From NCBI GenBank assembly GCA_013368315.1, contig JAACJM010000102.1, forward strand, positions 186,001-250,000: a DNA stretch of 64,000 bases, in the 5' to 3' direction. The stretch comes from Tetrapyrgos nigripes (Eukaryota > Basidiomycota > Agaricomycetes > Agaricales > Campanellaceae). The notes beneath the pieces are model-generated. The model did no database searches, had not been told where the DNA came from, and saw only the letters and a program-made list of their open reading frames with translations. This document shows positions 11,230-22,239 of this stretch, piece after piece; positions within the stretch are counted from its first letter, which is position 1, and every line of letters starts with the position of its first letter. The position numbers and the translations under genes were made by a program.

Positions 11230-14200
11230 TCATTCCTTATCATTATAACATTGTGCCCAATTCTCTCCATATACACAATTGTCAAGTGAAAGTTTTATAG
11301 AGCCTTTGTCAGAGATGATCATTATAGTCTGAGGTCTATATAGAGTGAGTCTGTGTTCAGGTCTTATCCAAATGATCCCATGTTCAACTCCAAAAAATCG
11401 GATCCATCCTTCACTGTCAAGATACCATGAGGAGGCTGCAAAGAATAATCAGTATTGCTTTCTGTTAAAATGTAACTAAAATACTTAAAATTATTCACAG
11501 ATGATAAATGAGGTATATTGGCTGAGGTACTGTTTGCAGGTGGCTGATTAGTGTTATCAAGAGTCAAAGCGGTTGCATCCGAGATCCTGCCTGTGCTATC
11601 CTCTGAACCAGACACTATTCTGGTTCCATCTGAAGAGAATGCCACTGAATAAACCCAGTCTGCATGTCCCAGCAAAGGCTGTCCAATGGGACTTCCAGTA
11701 TTTGCATCCCATATCCTAATTGTGCTATCATTTGAGCCAGACACAATCCATGCTCCATCAGGTGAAAAGGCAACTGAGTTGACCCAGTCTGTATGTCCAA
11801 GAAATGGCTGTCCAACAACATTTCCAGTGTCTGCTTCCCAGATTCTTACTGTCTTATCACATGAGCCAGACACAATTCTTGTTCCATCAGGTGAAAATCC
11901 AACTGACCTGACCCAGTCTGTATGTCCCAGCAAAGGCTTTCCAATAACATTTCCAGTACTTACATCCCACATCCTTACTGTCTTATCACATGAGCCAGAC
12001 ACAATTCTGGTTCCATCAGGTGAATATGCAACTGATGTGACCCAGTCTTCATGACCCAGCAAAGGCTGTCCAATGGCATCTCCAGTGTCTGCATCCCAGA
12101 TCTTTACTATTTTATCAGCTGAACCAGAAACAATTCTGGAGCTTTCAGGTGAAAATGCAACTGATGTAACCCAATCTGCATGTCCCACGAGGGGCTGTCC
12201 GATGGCATTTCCAGTGCTTGCATCCCAGATCCTTACTGTCCTATCATATGAGCCAGACACAACTTTCACTCCATCAGAAGAGAAAGAAACTGATCTGACA
12301 TACCCTTGATGTCCAACAAAAGGTTGTCCAATGACATTTCCAGTACTTGGATCCCAGATCCTGATACTCCGATCAGCTGAGCCAGATACAATCATACCTC
12401 CACCAGGAGAAAATGCTACACATTGGACTGCTCCTTGATGGCCCTTTCCAGGCTCATGAATAACAGAATGAACAGTTGCATCCCAGATCCTCACTGTTTC
12501 ATCATTTGAGCCAGAAATAATCTTGGATCCATCAGGAGAAAATATCACTGAATGGATCATATTCTCATGTCCTTGGTAAGGCTTGCCAACAGCTGCTCCA
12601 GAGTTTGCATCCCAGGTCTTCAAAGTTTTTCTCCGTGCACAAACAATTCTGGTCCCATCAGTGGAGAAGGCCACTTCTCCACCTTCATTTTCAGTCTGCC
12701 AGAGCACAGTTCCATTCTCTGCATCCCAAAGTGTTATATCCCTTGCACCAGAGGCAACTGTAGTTCCATCAGGACAAAATGATACTGATCTAACCATGCC
12801 ATCCAGCTGGAAAGGCTTTCCAATGGTGTCTCCAGTCAAGATGTCCCAAACCCTCACTGTTTTGTCATCTGAGCCAGACACAAGCCTAGTCCCATTAGGA
12901 GAAAATGCTACTGAGTTAATATTATCTTCATGTCCTTCAAAAGGCTGCCCAATTGCCTCTCCAGAGAATGCATCCCAGATTCTCACAGTTTTATCCTTTG
13001 AGCCAGAGGCAATTCTGGATCCCTCAGATGAAATTGCCACAGACATGACATAATCTGTATGCCCTTGCAGAGGCTGACAAGCAATAGCTCTGGTATTAGC
13101 ATCCCAGATTCTTAGTGTTGTATCATCTGAGCCAGATACGATCTTTGTACCATCAGGGTAAAAGGACACTGATCTGATACAGCCTAGATGTCCAATAAAA
13201 GGCTCTCCAATTTGCTCCCCATTATTTATATTCCACATAATGCACTGATTATTTTTCAGTCCAGATACAATTCTTTCACCGTCTTGAGAAACACTTAAGC
13301 ATAAGACTCCTGATGGTGTCTGCCAATGACCAATTGACTGGTTTGGTAGCATTGTGTTTGATACTTTGACCACTTTGTTCAGTATACAGCTCAGTCCAGG
13401 AAAAAATGGCATGATGCTAAGATACATATGTGGAGTCATATTCTTTACAGCACTTAAGCCAAATACATTTGCCATGTCTTTCATTTCTTGTACAGTTTTC
13501 TGTATTGCAGGACTTATCAACTTGTTGGCCTGGCAGGTCTGTTTGTGATATATAAATGCACAATCTTATTAGGTAATATATCTTAACATACCTTTATAAT
13601 CAATCCAAGACTCCTAATACATTCTGCAATTCTCTTCAAAAGATTCATGGCCTCAATCCAGAAAAGAACTTTGAGCTGGAAAAATGTCTCCATTTTTTCT
13701 ACTATGCTTGTATCCAACTCACTTCTTGCAACATGATAAACCCAAAAGATACATGAATATTGAAGTGCTCCACTTAAACTTTGGGCTATCTTGGTTTGAA
13801 TATCTGGTACATCATCATCACTCAAAAATGATGAACGTAGATTGCATATGTTAAATTTGAGTTGGTACTGCATTAAACTGAGACATTGTTTTGCAAGGAG
13901 ACTGTGATAACTGACTGGATCACAATGCAGGTTCTGTGCCCTTGCCTCTGAAGTCAGGTAGTCCACAAATGATGCATGAAATGTGTGGACAGCTTGATCA
14001 GACTGATTGATATATAAAACAGATTGCAAGTCCATGATTGTTGCCTGAACAACTTCCAAATCCAATTCTAGCAGCTCTGAAAGGATTTGACATGATACAG
14101 GTCTGCCAGTAATGATTGAGGTGTGTAAAACTTTCAAACTCTGCTGCTGTTCTTCAGAAGATAGCTTTGAGAGTGAAAGTGCTTCATTCAGGATTTGAGA

Positions 14201-15467
14201 ATACAACTCATCCAAGATTCCAGTTTGATGTTTGTCTGGAGCATGTTTCAAGTTAAGGACATTCTTCAATCGGGATTGGGCTCGTTGTTTACTTCCAGTC
14301 AAGTATTTGACAATTGTAGCAGCATAAATAAATAATACACCTGAGCTTTCAACAAGTATATCCATCTTGTCTCTAGATATAGACATTCCATTAAGACCCT
14401 CCTGAAGAAAAATATATATATCATCTCTCACAATACTTTTCTGTACATTGTGCAGATAAAAATGTTGAAGAGTCTGCCTTTCCTGTTGCATTGTATCAAC
14501 ATCAAAATGATCTTTGATATGTTGCTCTGGACGACTAGTCAGAAAAAATTTCAGGCCTGGAATGTCTTGGTTTCTTATGGCTGGAACAAGATGCTTCAGT
14601 ATTAGAGAAATGCTTTCACATTCATCTAAGGCATCAATTATTACCACTGGAGTATAAGATGAGGTAGCCCTTTTCCAAGGATTGATCAGAAGTTTTCTGA
14701 GTTGGCTATTAGGCTCTTTAAAAGCAATATCTGGATCCATTTTCAGGGCCTTTCTAATTGCTTTTGCATGATCTTCTGAATATCGAGCTAGTTGATATGC
14801 AATTGTGGGAATGACCTTACAATAATCTTTACACTCCTCGTTCTGACGAGAGCAGAAAAATACTCCACCCAGCAATCCCTTCTTCTCTAACATCAAACAG
14901 GTGGATTTGGCAATGGTACTTTTCCCTGTACCTGCCATACCACACATCCAGTAGCCCGCTGGTGTGTCTGGTGAAGTATCCTCCACCCAATGCATGATGT
15001 TTTGCAATATTTCTGTCCTAGTGCCTTCAGTACATGCACTTCTTTCACCAACATCATGAAATGCTGCTCTGGTGTAATTTAGCTTCTTAAAAATGTCTGC
15101 ATCCAATTGAACCATTAATAAATTTATGTGCAAATAAACCTTCCATCTGACCTTGTTCTCCAAAATAGTTTTGTGTATTATGTTGATCTCCTCCCACAAC
15201 ATTGATTTGAGTGTTGTCCATCGAAAAATTGCTAGCCTGTCCGAGTACGCTACAGGTTTAAATTACAGGTTGAGTTAATTACTGAGCATGTAAGTTTGAG
15301 ATTAGATGTACAAACCTGACATTAGCCAGTTTGGGCTGTGAAATAGGATTGTTCCTGCTGCTAGCAAGTTTATTTCGCTATATTTCTAGAAGCAAAGGGA
15401 AATCATACATGAGATTCATGTGGCTTTGAGCAGTTGCTCTTATTTCTGCATCAGGTCTATTTCCCAT
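11230..15467 (-). CDS. NACHT-WD40 STAND protein (fungal NLR-like, HET-E/NWD type)
   Basis: Signal-transducing NTPase with a WD40 sensor, of the kind linked in fungi to heterokaryon incompatibility and non-self recognition; the partner is unknown. Spliced exons are 15467-15409, 15360-15316, 15249-15152, 15096-13592, 13538-11531 and 11435-11230: 3921 nt, 1306 residues, all GT-AG. The N-terminus carries the family's NFSMDNTQINVVGGDQ-type segment. Walker A GMAGTGKS is at about 120-127 and Walker B VVIIDALDE ends near 222. Fourteen WD repeats (about 640-1230) fit two seven-blade propellers; repeats 9-13 are the most alike. The C-terminal exon encodes the conserved GWI...YGENWAQC tail, which is lost if the last intron is ignored. 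The long frame starting at 15202 uses the wrong frame upstream of the NACHT exon. The true start may be further upstream, for example a basic exon beginning MPPKKSSKSKK at 15689. No inactivating change is seen. Confidence 0.85.
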
Positions 15468-15717
15468 TATCAGTAAAGCTGTGAAACTGTAGACACTAGG
15501 AACACTTACCTGGGCTCAGCTGCTGAAATCTCCATGTCCCCTGCCATTTCTCGAGCTGCGCAGTAGAATCACTAAATACGTTTTCTCTCTCTACTATCTC
15601 TTCATCCAATACTGACCTTGCTTCTTTTGTACAATTTTCGATGATTTATTCCTTGTTTTCTTGGATTTGCTTGATTTCTTTGGTGGCATATTGATATTTG
15701 ATTGGAAAGAGGTGATT

Positions 15718-15872
15718 GATGTCGAGAGCGCTCAGACAAAAGTGTCCAATGCACGTTGGATCTTTTTGACAGTCCAGAATGATAAGGTTTGGAACGCAGG
15801 TGACAGATGTCAAGACCGCTCAGAGGAAAGTGTCCAATGCACGTGAAGTCTTTTTGACAGTGCAGAATGATG
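15718..15872. repeat. Tandem direct repeat upstream of the NACHT-WD40 gene
   Basis: Two ~66-bp copies (15718-15783 and 15807-15872) share AAGTGTCCAATGCACGT and CTTTTTGACAGT.CAGAATGAT. They sit in the 5' flank of the minus-strand gene and could hold duplicated regulatory sites; this is inference. Confidence 0.7.
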
Positions 15873-16790
15873 TTGTGTCGCGCAAAATATCCATGAAAAA
15901 AGCAGGTTTAGTGTGGAATGATAAGCGTTGGCTCGGATATGGTCTTGCACAAATTTTTACTATAAAAAACCTTTGAGTTTGGACTATGATTCTTTTCCTG
16001 TAGATCTAGCAACAAAGTGACCCAGACGCAAAAGACGCGTCTACTTATGACACAATCATGATTCATCGCCTGCTACTTGATAGTATAACGACACCTTGAA
16101 TGTATGCAGAAGATTTATTCATCCCACTGTTAAGTTTATCAATGATCATTTCAGACGATGGTTTGAGAACGAGAAAATGAAAGCAACTTTGTACGCAGAA
16201 GATCAGTTGTAGTGGACGTTTCAAAGTTGTGGCTGAAGACCTCTGACTAGGGTGGATCAGTGGACCCCTTGCAAGATCAACAATGAGAAGTCAAATCATT
16301 TCAAGCTTTGACAATAAGTACACCGTGAAAATATGTCCTATGGACAGAAGACACAAGTAAGGATGTCTAGCGCGTTCGAAGGTGGGTCTAAACGTAGAGT
16401 GTCGGACACTTAAACTCTGAAGTAGATTATGGCTTTTTGGGAATAATAGAACCAAGAAGAAAAGTCGCAACCAACTTGACTGGAAACCCAGTCAATGAAA
16501 TACATGGCTGTAACTCTGCCTCAAAGAGTACTGTGGAGTCGAGCACATCAAGATGAGGCAATCATAATAGGATGTGGGACAGGTACAATTTTGCAAAAAT
16601 AAAGTTTCTGAATTACCATGTAAGAAGTTGACAATAGTAAACAGGGGGGAGGATAGCGCCCAATGGTTGAGTTGTCATGACGTCTATATTTTGTACTATT
16701 TATTTCTTATCTCCGTATCCTTGGACCTTTACACCATATGACTATTGTTCCACATGCTACGCACCGGACCTTTCATTTCTCTGATGAAAG
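15873..16790. other. Non-coding stretch between the NACHT-WD40 gene and the Helitron
   Basis: No gene recognised. An 8-bp perfect hairpin (TTGACTGG, loop AAAC, CCAGTCAA) lies at about 16478-16497, without the CTRR end needed to call it a Helitron terminus. The end-block motif of the short repeat family starts near 16791. Confidence 0.4.
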
Positions 16791-16856
16791 GGATGTGGGC
16801 CAACGTTGCACGTGGCAAGTATGAGGCCGCCAGTTTCCTCTCACCTTGATTTGTAT

Positions 16857-19800
16857 TCAGCTTGCAATTTCCATTCCTGTTTGTACATACAGAACCACCA
16901 CAGCTTTTTTATTTGCAAAGTATTCCAGGTCTCTGTTGTTGCCTTGAAGTCCTGCAGATATTTTTGTTGGTATGCCAGTACCAATGCCATCATATAACCA
17001 CTCGTGAGCACCTTCAAACATTCTTGTGATGAAGTGATCTCTGCCAAAATAAATGATCCCATTTATGTGATATTGCTGAGATGCAGATCCTTGAGGCACA
17101 TGAATAATATTTTGAATCTTTGTATCACATTCATACGGTAAGGACATTAGTAGAAACTTTGGAAATCTTTGGAATGTGTATTTTCAGAACATGTCAGCAT
17201 GACAAGAGCGACATTTATCAGCCCAAGGCTCTACAAAGTGAGAAACCCAATGCTGTGTGGATTGATATGTACCAGTTGTACGAGTTAGCATCAAATTGCA
17301 TTGTAGCCTGTCCTGAAACTCCAGGTGATTATTGACACAACAAACAGTTCTCTTAGTAGTTGGAACCATTGAATGCAGTAGCTCATGCAATACATCTGAT
17401 GTATCTGTATATGCTCTGTCAGGAAATGCATAAGAGTCAAGGATAAAAAGCTGTCCACGGATTTTCTCTCGGATAGTGGTGAAGCCTGCTATACCTGACT
17501 GAAAAGTGTCTGAGAGCTCATTCATTAAGATTGAGGAGAAATTTGTGCATTCATCATGGAAAGCTGCATGTTCAGATCTGAACAAATGATACAGGAGCAT
17601 GATGGCAGAGTCATAAGCACAACTGTTTGCAGACCATTTCAACATTGGATAATCACCAGTTGCAATCTGATTGTGAGAGTTTGTTATTTTATGTGATGGT
17701 ACTGATTCAGTCTCACTAAAAACATGCATCATATTGGAAAGTTGGTTAGTTCTTTCAACGGGAATAAAATTTCCCAAGTGCTTTTTGACAGGTGGTTTTT
17801 TACCTTTTTCTTTTTCTATGATTTTCCATGAAATTCCTGGATCCAAAGTAGATTCAAATTTCTCATTTTCATCCCATACTAGACTCTCATGAACCTCATC
17901 AGGTGTATGCTTCTTGCCAAAATGAGACCTATATTGTTGTATAAGAGAACCTCTCAAGTCACCAATAATTGAAGGTGGCAATTTTCGATCTGCACGTAAC
18001 TTAGTGATGTCATTTAGAATTTCCAATTCTCTCATTTCTTGGCGATATTCACCTTTGTCGCTCACACCGCCAGTGATATGATTAACATTGAAACCCTGTA
18101 AGATCATGGTGCCATCTGCACTGGAGCTTCTTGACAGTGCAGTATAAATTGCCCGAAAATCTCGACTGTTGTAAATATCTGCCACATTAGGGTCTCTAGT
18201 TTTTCCCTGGGATGCGAAATCAGTCATTGCAAAGTTAGGCAAAACTTCTACCTGAGATCGAGATATGTCAATGACTCGGTCATCAGGTAGTTTACAGTTA
18301 ATATGCCTTGTATTTGGGGTTATTGGTACAACATTCAGAGGAAGGTCCTTGAATTGGACATCAGTAGGCGGCTTTTCCAATTTGACATACAGCACATCAA
18401 GCATTAGTTTACCCCGCTTTCCCTTGCCAGTTTGCCAGCCATGAACAGTGCCCTCTTGCCCTTTTGTTATACATAACTCAGTTGCTCCATTGAAGCAGAT
18501 CATGACAGGCAGTCCTTTGCATAAAGACAGAGTACCAGGAATCTGCATATTGTTGTTTGATGGGCTTCGTTTCCAAAGTTGTTCCTGTACTCGGTCATCA
18601 ATCTTATGCTTGGTAGCTTTTCTCCGCTTACATTTCCGATCATGAGTTTTTGAGGGTGGTTCATCAAAAATAACTTCCTCATCATCTGAGAAAAAGTGTG
18701 TGAGTGATTGCCCTGTCTCTGCTGCAAATTGTTTAGTGCCCAGGTCATTAGCTACATCCTTATGTTTATTGTATGTCAAAATTATTGAAGTATTCCGGAA
18801 ATGGGGATTATCAATAGAGCGAGATTCTTTTGATGGATCTGAGATCAAAGAACGCAAAAATGTAATATTTTCTGTAGTGCATTGCTTATATCTCATGTTT
18901 TCCAGAGCTGAACGGAATTGTACATCCTTGTCAGACTTTCCTTTTTGCCGACAGTTTTTCCTTAGGAGCACTACAGTGTTGACTTGATGCCACAAATACT
19001 TTCCAATACTAGCTTGCTAGTCTGATGAACTGGATCCTATTGTATGGCTATATAATGAGACACTTTCACCACCTATTGCTGGGGGCAACTGTGCAAAATC
19101 ACCAGCAAATATCATGTTCATCCCGCCAAATGGAAGAAGAGGGTGATTCAAGGCAGTAGCCATTTTAGCACTGATTTTATACATATCTTTACAAGAAAGC
19201 ATGGATACTTCATCTAGAAAAAGATAATCTACACCAGCAAGTCTGGAACAAATCTGTGATATAGACATTTTCCAAAATTCTCCTTCCTCTGAAGAATTAA
19301 TACCAAATATGGAGTGATAAGTGGAGCCTTGAACTAAAGCAGCTGCAGTGCCAGTTGGAGCCACAACTATCATACGCTGGCTCTGATACCATCTTTTGAA
19401 GAACTCTCGGAGAGTTTCCAGCACTTGAGTTTTACCTGTTCCTGCCATACCACCTATGTACATTTTGAGTTGGTCTGAAATAGGACTGACTGCATGGTTT
19501 GCAACAATATGAAAAGCTCGCTCTTGCTCTACATTTAGATTAAACTCAATACACAATGTGTCAATAAGATTCTGAGTTTGTTTGCTTCGAGATTTCTCTT
19601 CTAATATATTCTGGTCGAGAACTTCTACTTGATTGGGATACATATTGGGAAAGTCATGTGGCTGGTCTTTATTCTTCTTCAGAGTGTTTTTTAACCTGTC
19701 TGATTTCATTTTGGCAATTTCCACTCTCCACGCAGTAGAATTCTTGAGAGGATAGTCAAATGAGGCTGGTATATGACTTTTCAGATCACACTTTGAATTT

Positions 19801-20033
19801 GTCCATCCCATATTGGTCAGCAAATCTGACATCTCTTGCATGTCCAATTGTCTGCGCTGTTCACGAACTCCTACATTGTCTTCTGAACATTGAAATGGAT
19901 CAAATTCAATTCCATCATCAAATACAGGCTCATAACTTGAAGGATCAATTCCTAAACTCTGTGCCTTTCTTTGTGCATGATAGTCATCTCTGGAATCCAA
20001 ACATTCAAAACGAAGTTCAAAATTGTCCATCAA
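16857..20033 (-). pseudogene. Helitron RepHel, PIF1 helicase and cysteine-protease-like tail
   Basis: A 5'-3' helicase of the PIF1/RecD type, which would unwind the donor strand. Walker A GMAGTGKTQ is at about 19432-19458; VVAPTGTAAAL, FLDEVSML (Walker B) and FAGDFAQLPP follow. An in-frame TAG (19017-19019) interrupts just before the KYLWHQVNTVVLLRKN block. The C-terminal helicase motif appears as YTALSRSSS. A tail then carries NSCAYDS (about 17610-17630), which resembles the cysteine box of papain-like or ubiquitin-specific proteases; this reading is inference. An in-frame TGA (17184-17186) is followed in the same frame by more tail (INGIIYFGRDHF, EWLYDGIGTG) to 16857. Confidence 0.8.
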
Positions 20034-22239
20034 GAACTTTTGGTGGTCAGAGAATTGATAGTCGAGGTATGCATTATCCCAACTCTCGTCCTTCTTCTTA
20101 AGATTCTCACCAGTTCGCCATGGTTTGAACAGTAGTAGTCTCTATCCCCTTTATTTCTCCTTGGCAATGAAGGTCCAATGAAATTGGGCACAATATTTTT
20201 TTTATCATTCACACGCAAGTAATGGGTGCTTGCTAAGGGATGTCCATGCACAAAAGGATATCCATTTTTAGGCAGCACATTCTTTGTCAAAGGCTTGGCT
20301 TGGTCTTTAGTGCTCTTTGATATGTTCTTCGGTGTTTTGCAAGCTTCATATGTTTTATCTTGATCAGACAAACATGAGTCATCATCACTGCTATCATAGT
20401 ATTCTGACTGCTCATCATCAGAGCAATCTTTGTCTTCCTTTCTTTTATCCCCTGCTAATTTGATGCGTTCACATTGACATACCCATTCATATAATGTCAT
20501 CTCACTTAAAGCTTCTGGGCGGTATATATAATCAAAAACTGAGGAAAATCCCACAATCTTGCCATTGTGTCGAATTACTATTACTTTTTCTTCCTCTTTT
20601 GTCTGCAGCTGATCTGAATCAAGCCAAAACTTACAGGCTTCACTGACAAAGGCTTTCCAATAAAATGTATTAAATTCATGACTTGTGTAATGATCTGGTT
20701 TATCTAAAAGATACAGAGCAATCATTGGTGCTCCTAGCTCCATCCTTACTGCTAGTAAGTTGACAATTTGTGTGATGATCTTTCTGGCCTTTTCATGACG
20801 AGGTAGAGTACCTGTCAGCATTTCAGCATTTCTTTGTAGAATAGTACAGATAACTTCAAAAATAACATGAGTATTCAGATTCCATTTTGTAATATACTCA
20901 GTCACATACAAGACAACAGCCTTGATTGCAGTGCCTGATAGCAATGAGGAGATATCAGAGTTACATCTAAGTAAATATGTAGCTGTTTGGTTATAGGCAT
21001 TAATCCAAGCTTCTGACTTTTTCATCCTCAATGCACCTGTCTCAGTGTCAACCTGTGTTGATGAAAAAGTTTCCCGAGGAAATCTGGCTTTGCAGGTGCC
21101 AAATTTATTATCTAGACAACCCAAATGATCTTTTCCAGCTTTTTTCGTTCCTTGCCTGGTTAAAGTAGATTTGCACTTGTGTATATGGGTGCGACATAAA
21201 ATGTCATCTACTTGCTGTTGAAAATCAACATACCACACTCTACAAAGATCACAATCTTCATTTCCAGTACACGAACAGTTTGCTGGAGGACTCGTTGGCA
21301 AAGAGTATAAAGGATTAATGTAATCTTCATGTTCTGACATGGCTTGAACAGTTTCTTCAACATCATCTTGCGAGCCTGTCATGAAATCTCCACAGTGCAC
21401 AGATTCTAAGTACTCAACCATTTTTGTCTGGAAATCCTTCTCATTTTTGAGTATAGCATCTCTTATCTGTTGTGGAGACATGCTGTTTGCAATCCAAAGA
21501 AGCATGTGGAGATGAAGTGTCAATCTTCCTTGTTGTTCTATAGTGCCAAAATAACCAGAAGTTTTACCAAAAATCCCATTGTGATCAGTATCCACACCTA
21601 AAATGTGTTTGATAAACATTTGGACCATGAAATCAAAAAACTTGGCACCAGCAACAGGATTGTTTATTATTTTACGTATTCTTTCGTCACTAGGGAGATT
21701 AAGATTAATGTCAAATTTTTCATCAGTGACTGCATAATACAAATACAAAGGATGAGTTTGATCAGATGGAGCAAAAGTAATATACCAAGATGGGGCCCCA
21801 AGATATGAGATTAGAGACCACAGCTTAGTACGCAAGAATTTTTTACTCGACCACCTACATGGTCCAAATCTTGAATGACCTCATAGCACTGTTTCTCCTC
21901 CTCTGTTTCAGGACGTACTATTTCACCTTTGCTCAGTTTGTCTATCAAACTGTTCAATACATTTGGATTCAAATTCAAAATGCAGTCTGTGATAGCAGAG
22001 AAGCTTTTCTTTTGTGTGAGTGCAAAGCCATTACTAGTAGTCTTTTTCACTTGTTCATGACTGAAAGCTACAAAATTGAATAATGGATCAGTTTGAAATC
22101 TCTGATCATGATAGTTCATGAAGTATTTTTTGTGACTTTTTTCAGAATATGATTTGAGTGTGGTCATGCCAATACTACCCATGCCATAAGGGAAAAGCCA
22201 GGGAAAAATAGAAGGATACAATAAGGGGTTGTTGAACAT
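20030..22239 (-). pseudogene. Helitron RepHel, HUH Rep endonuclease part
   Basis: This part nicks and religates DNA in rolling-circle transposition. The HUH motif is visible as LTLHLHMLLW (about 21495-21525) and the catalytic tyrosines as YVTEYITKW (about 20895-20920). Two frames overlap. The first (22239-21811) ends after DLDHVGGRVK because a short deletion near 21835 shifts the frame. The second (21835-20030) resumes at RTKLWSLISYLGAPSW. A second short deletion near 20125 removes a few residues before LFKPWRTGENL and shifts the frame again. No functional Rep could be made. Confidence 0.8.

Noticed and set aside
11686..13053. Several open frames of 76-156 codons on the plus strand (SVPSGENATDLTQ-like)
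   Set aside because: They are the antisense of the WD40 repeats; their periodicity mirrors the minus-strand repeats.
15097..15202. Start of the NACHT-WD40 protein at the long-frame ATG (15202)
   Set aside because: It reads through a GT-AG intron (15097-15151). Splicing puts the conserved N-terminal segment in another frame upstream.
16478..16497. Helitron 3' hairpin (TTGACTGG...CCAGTCAA)
   Set aside because: No CTRR follows within about 12 nt, and the distance from the coding end is arbitrary. The Helitron limits stay open.
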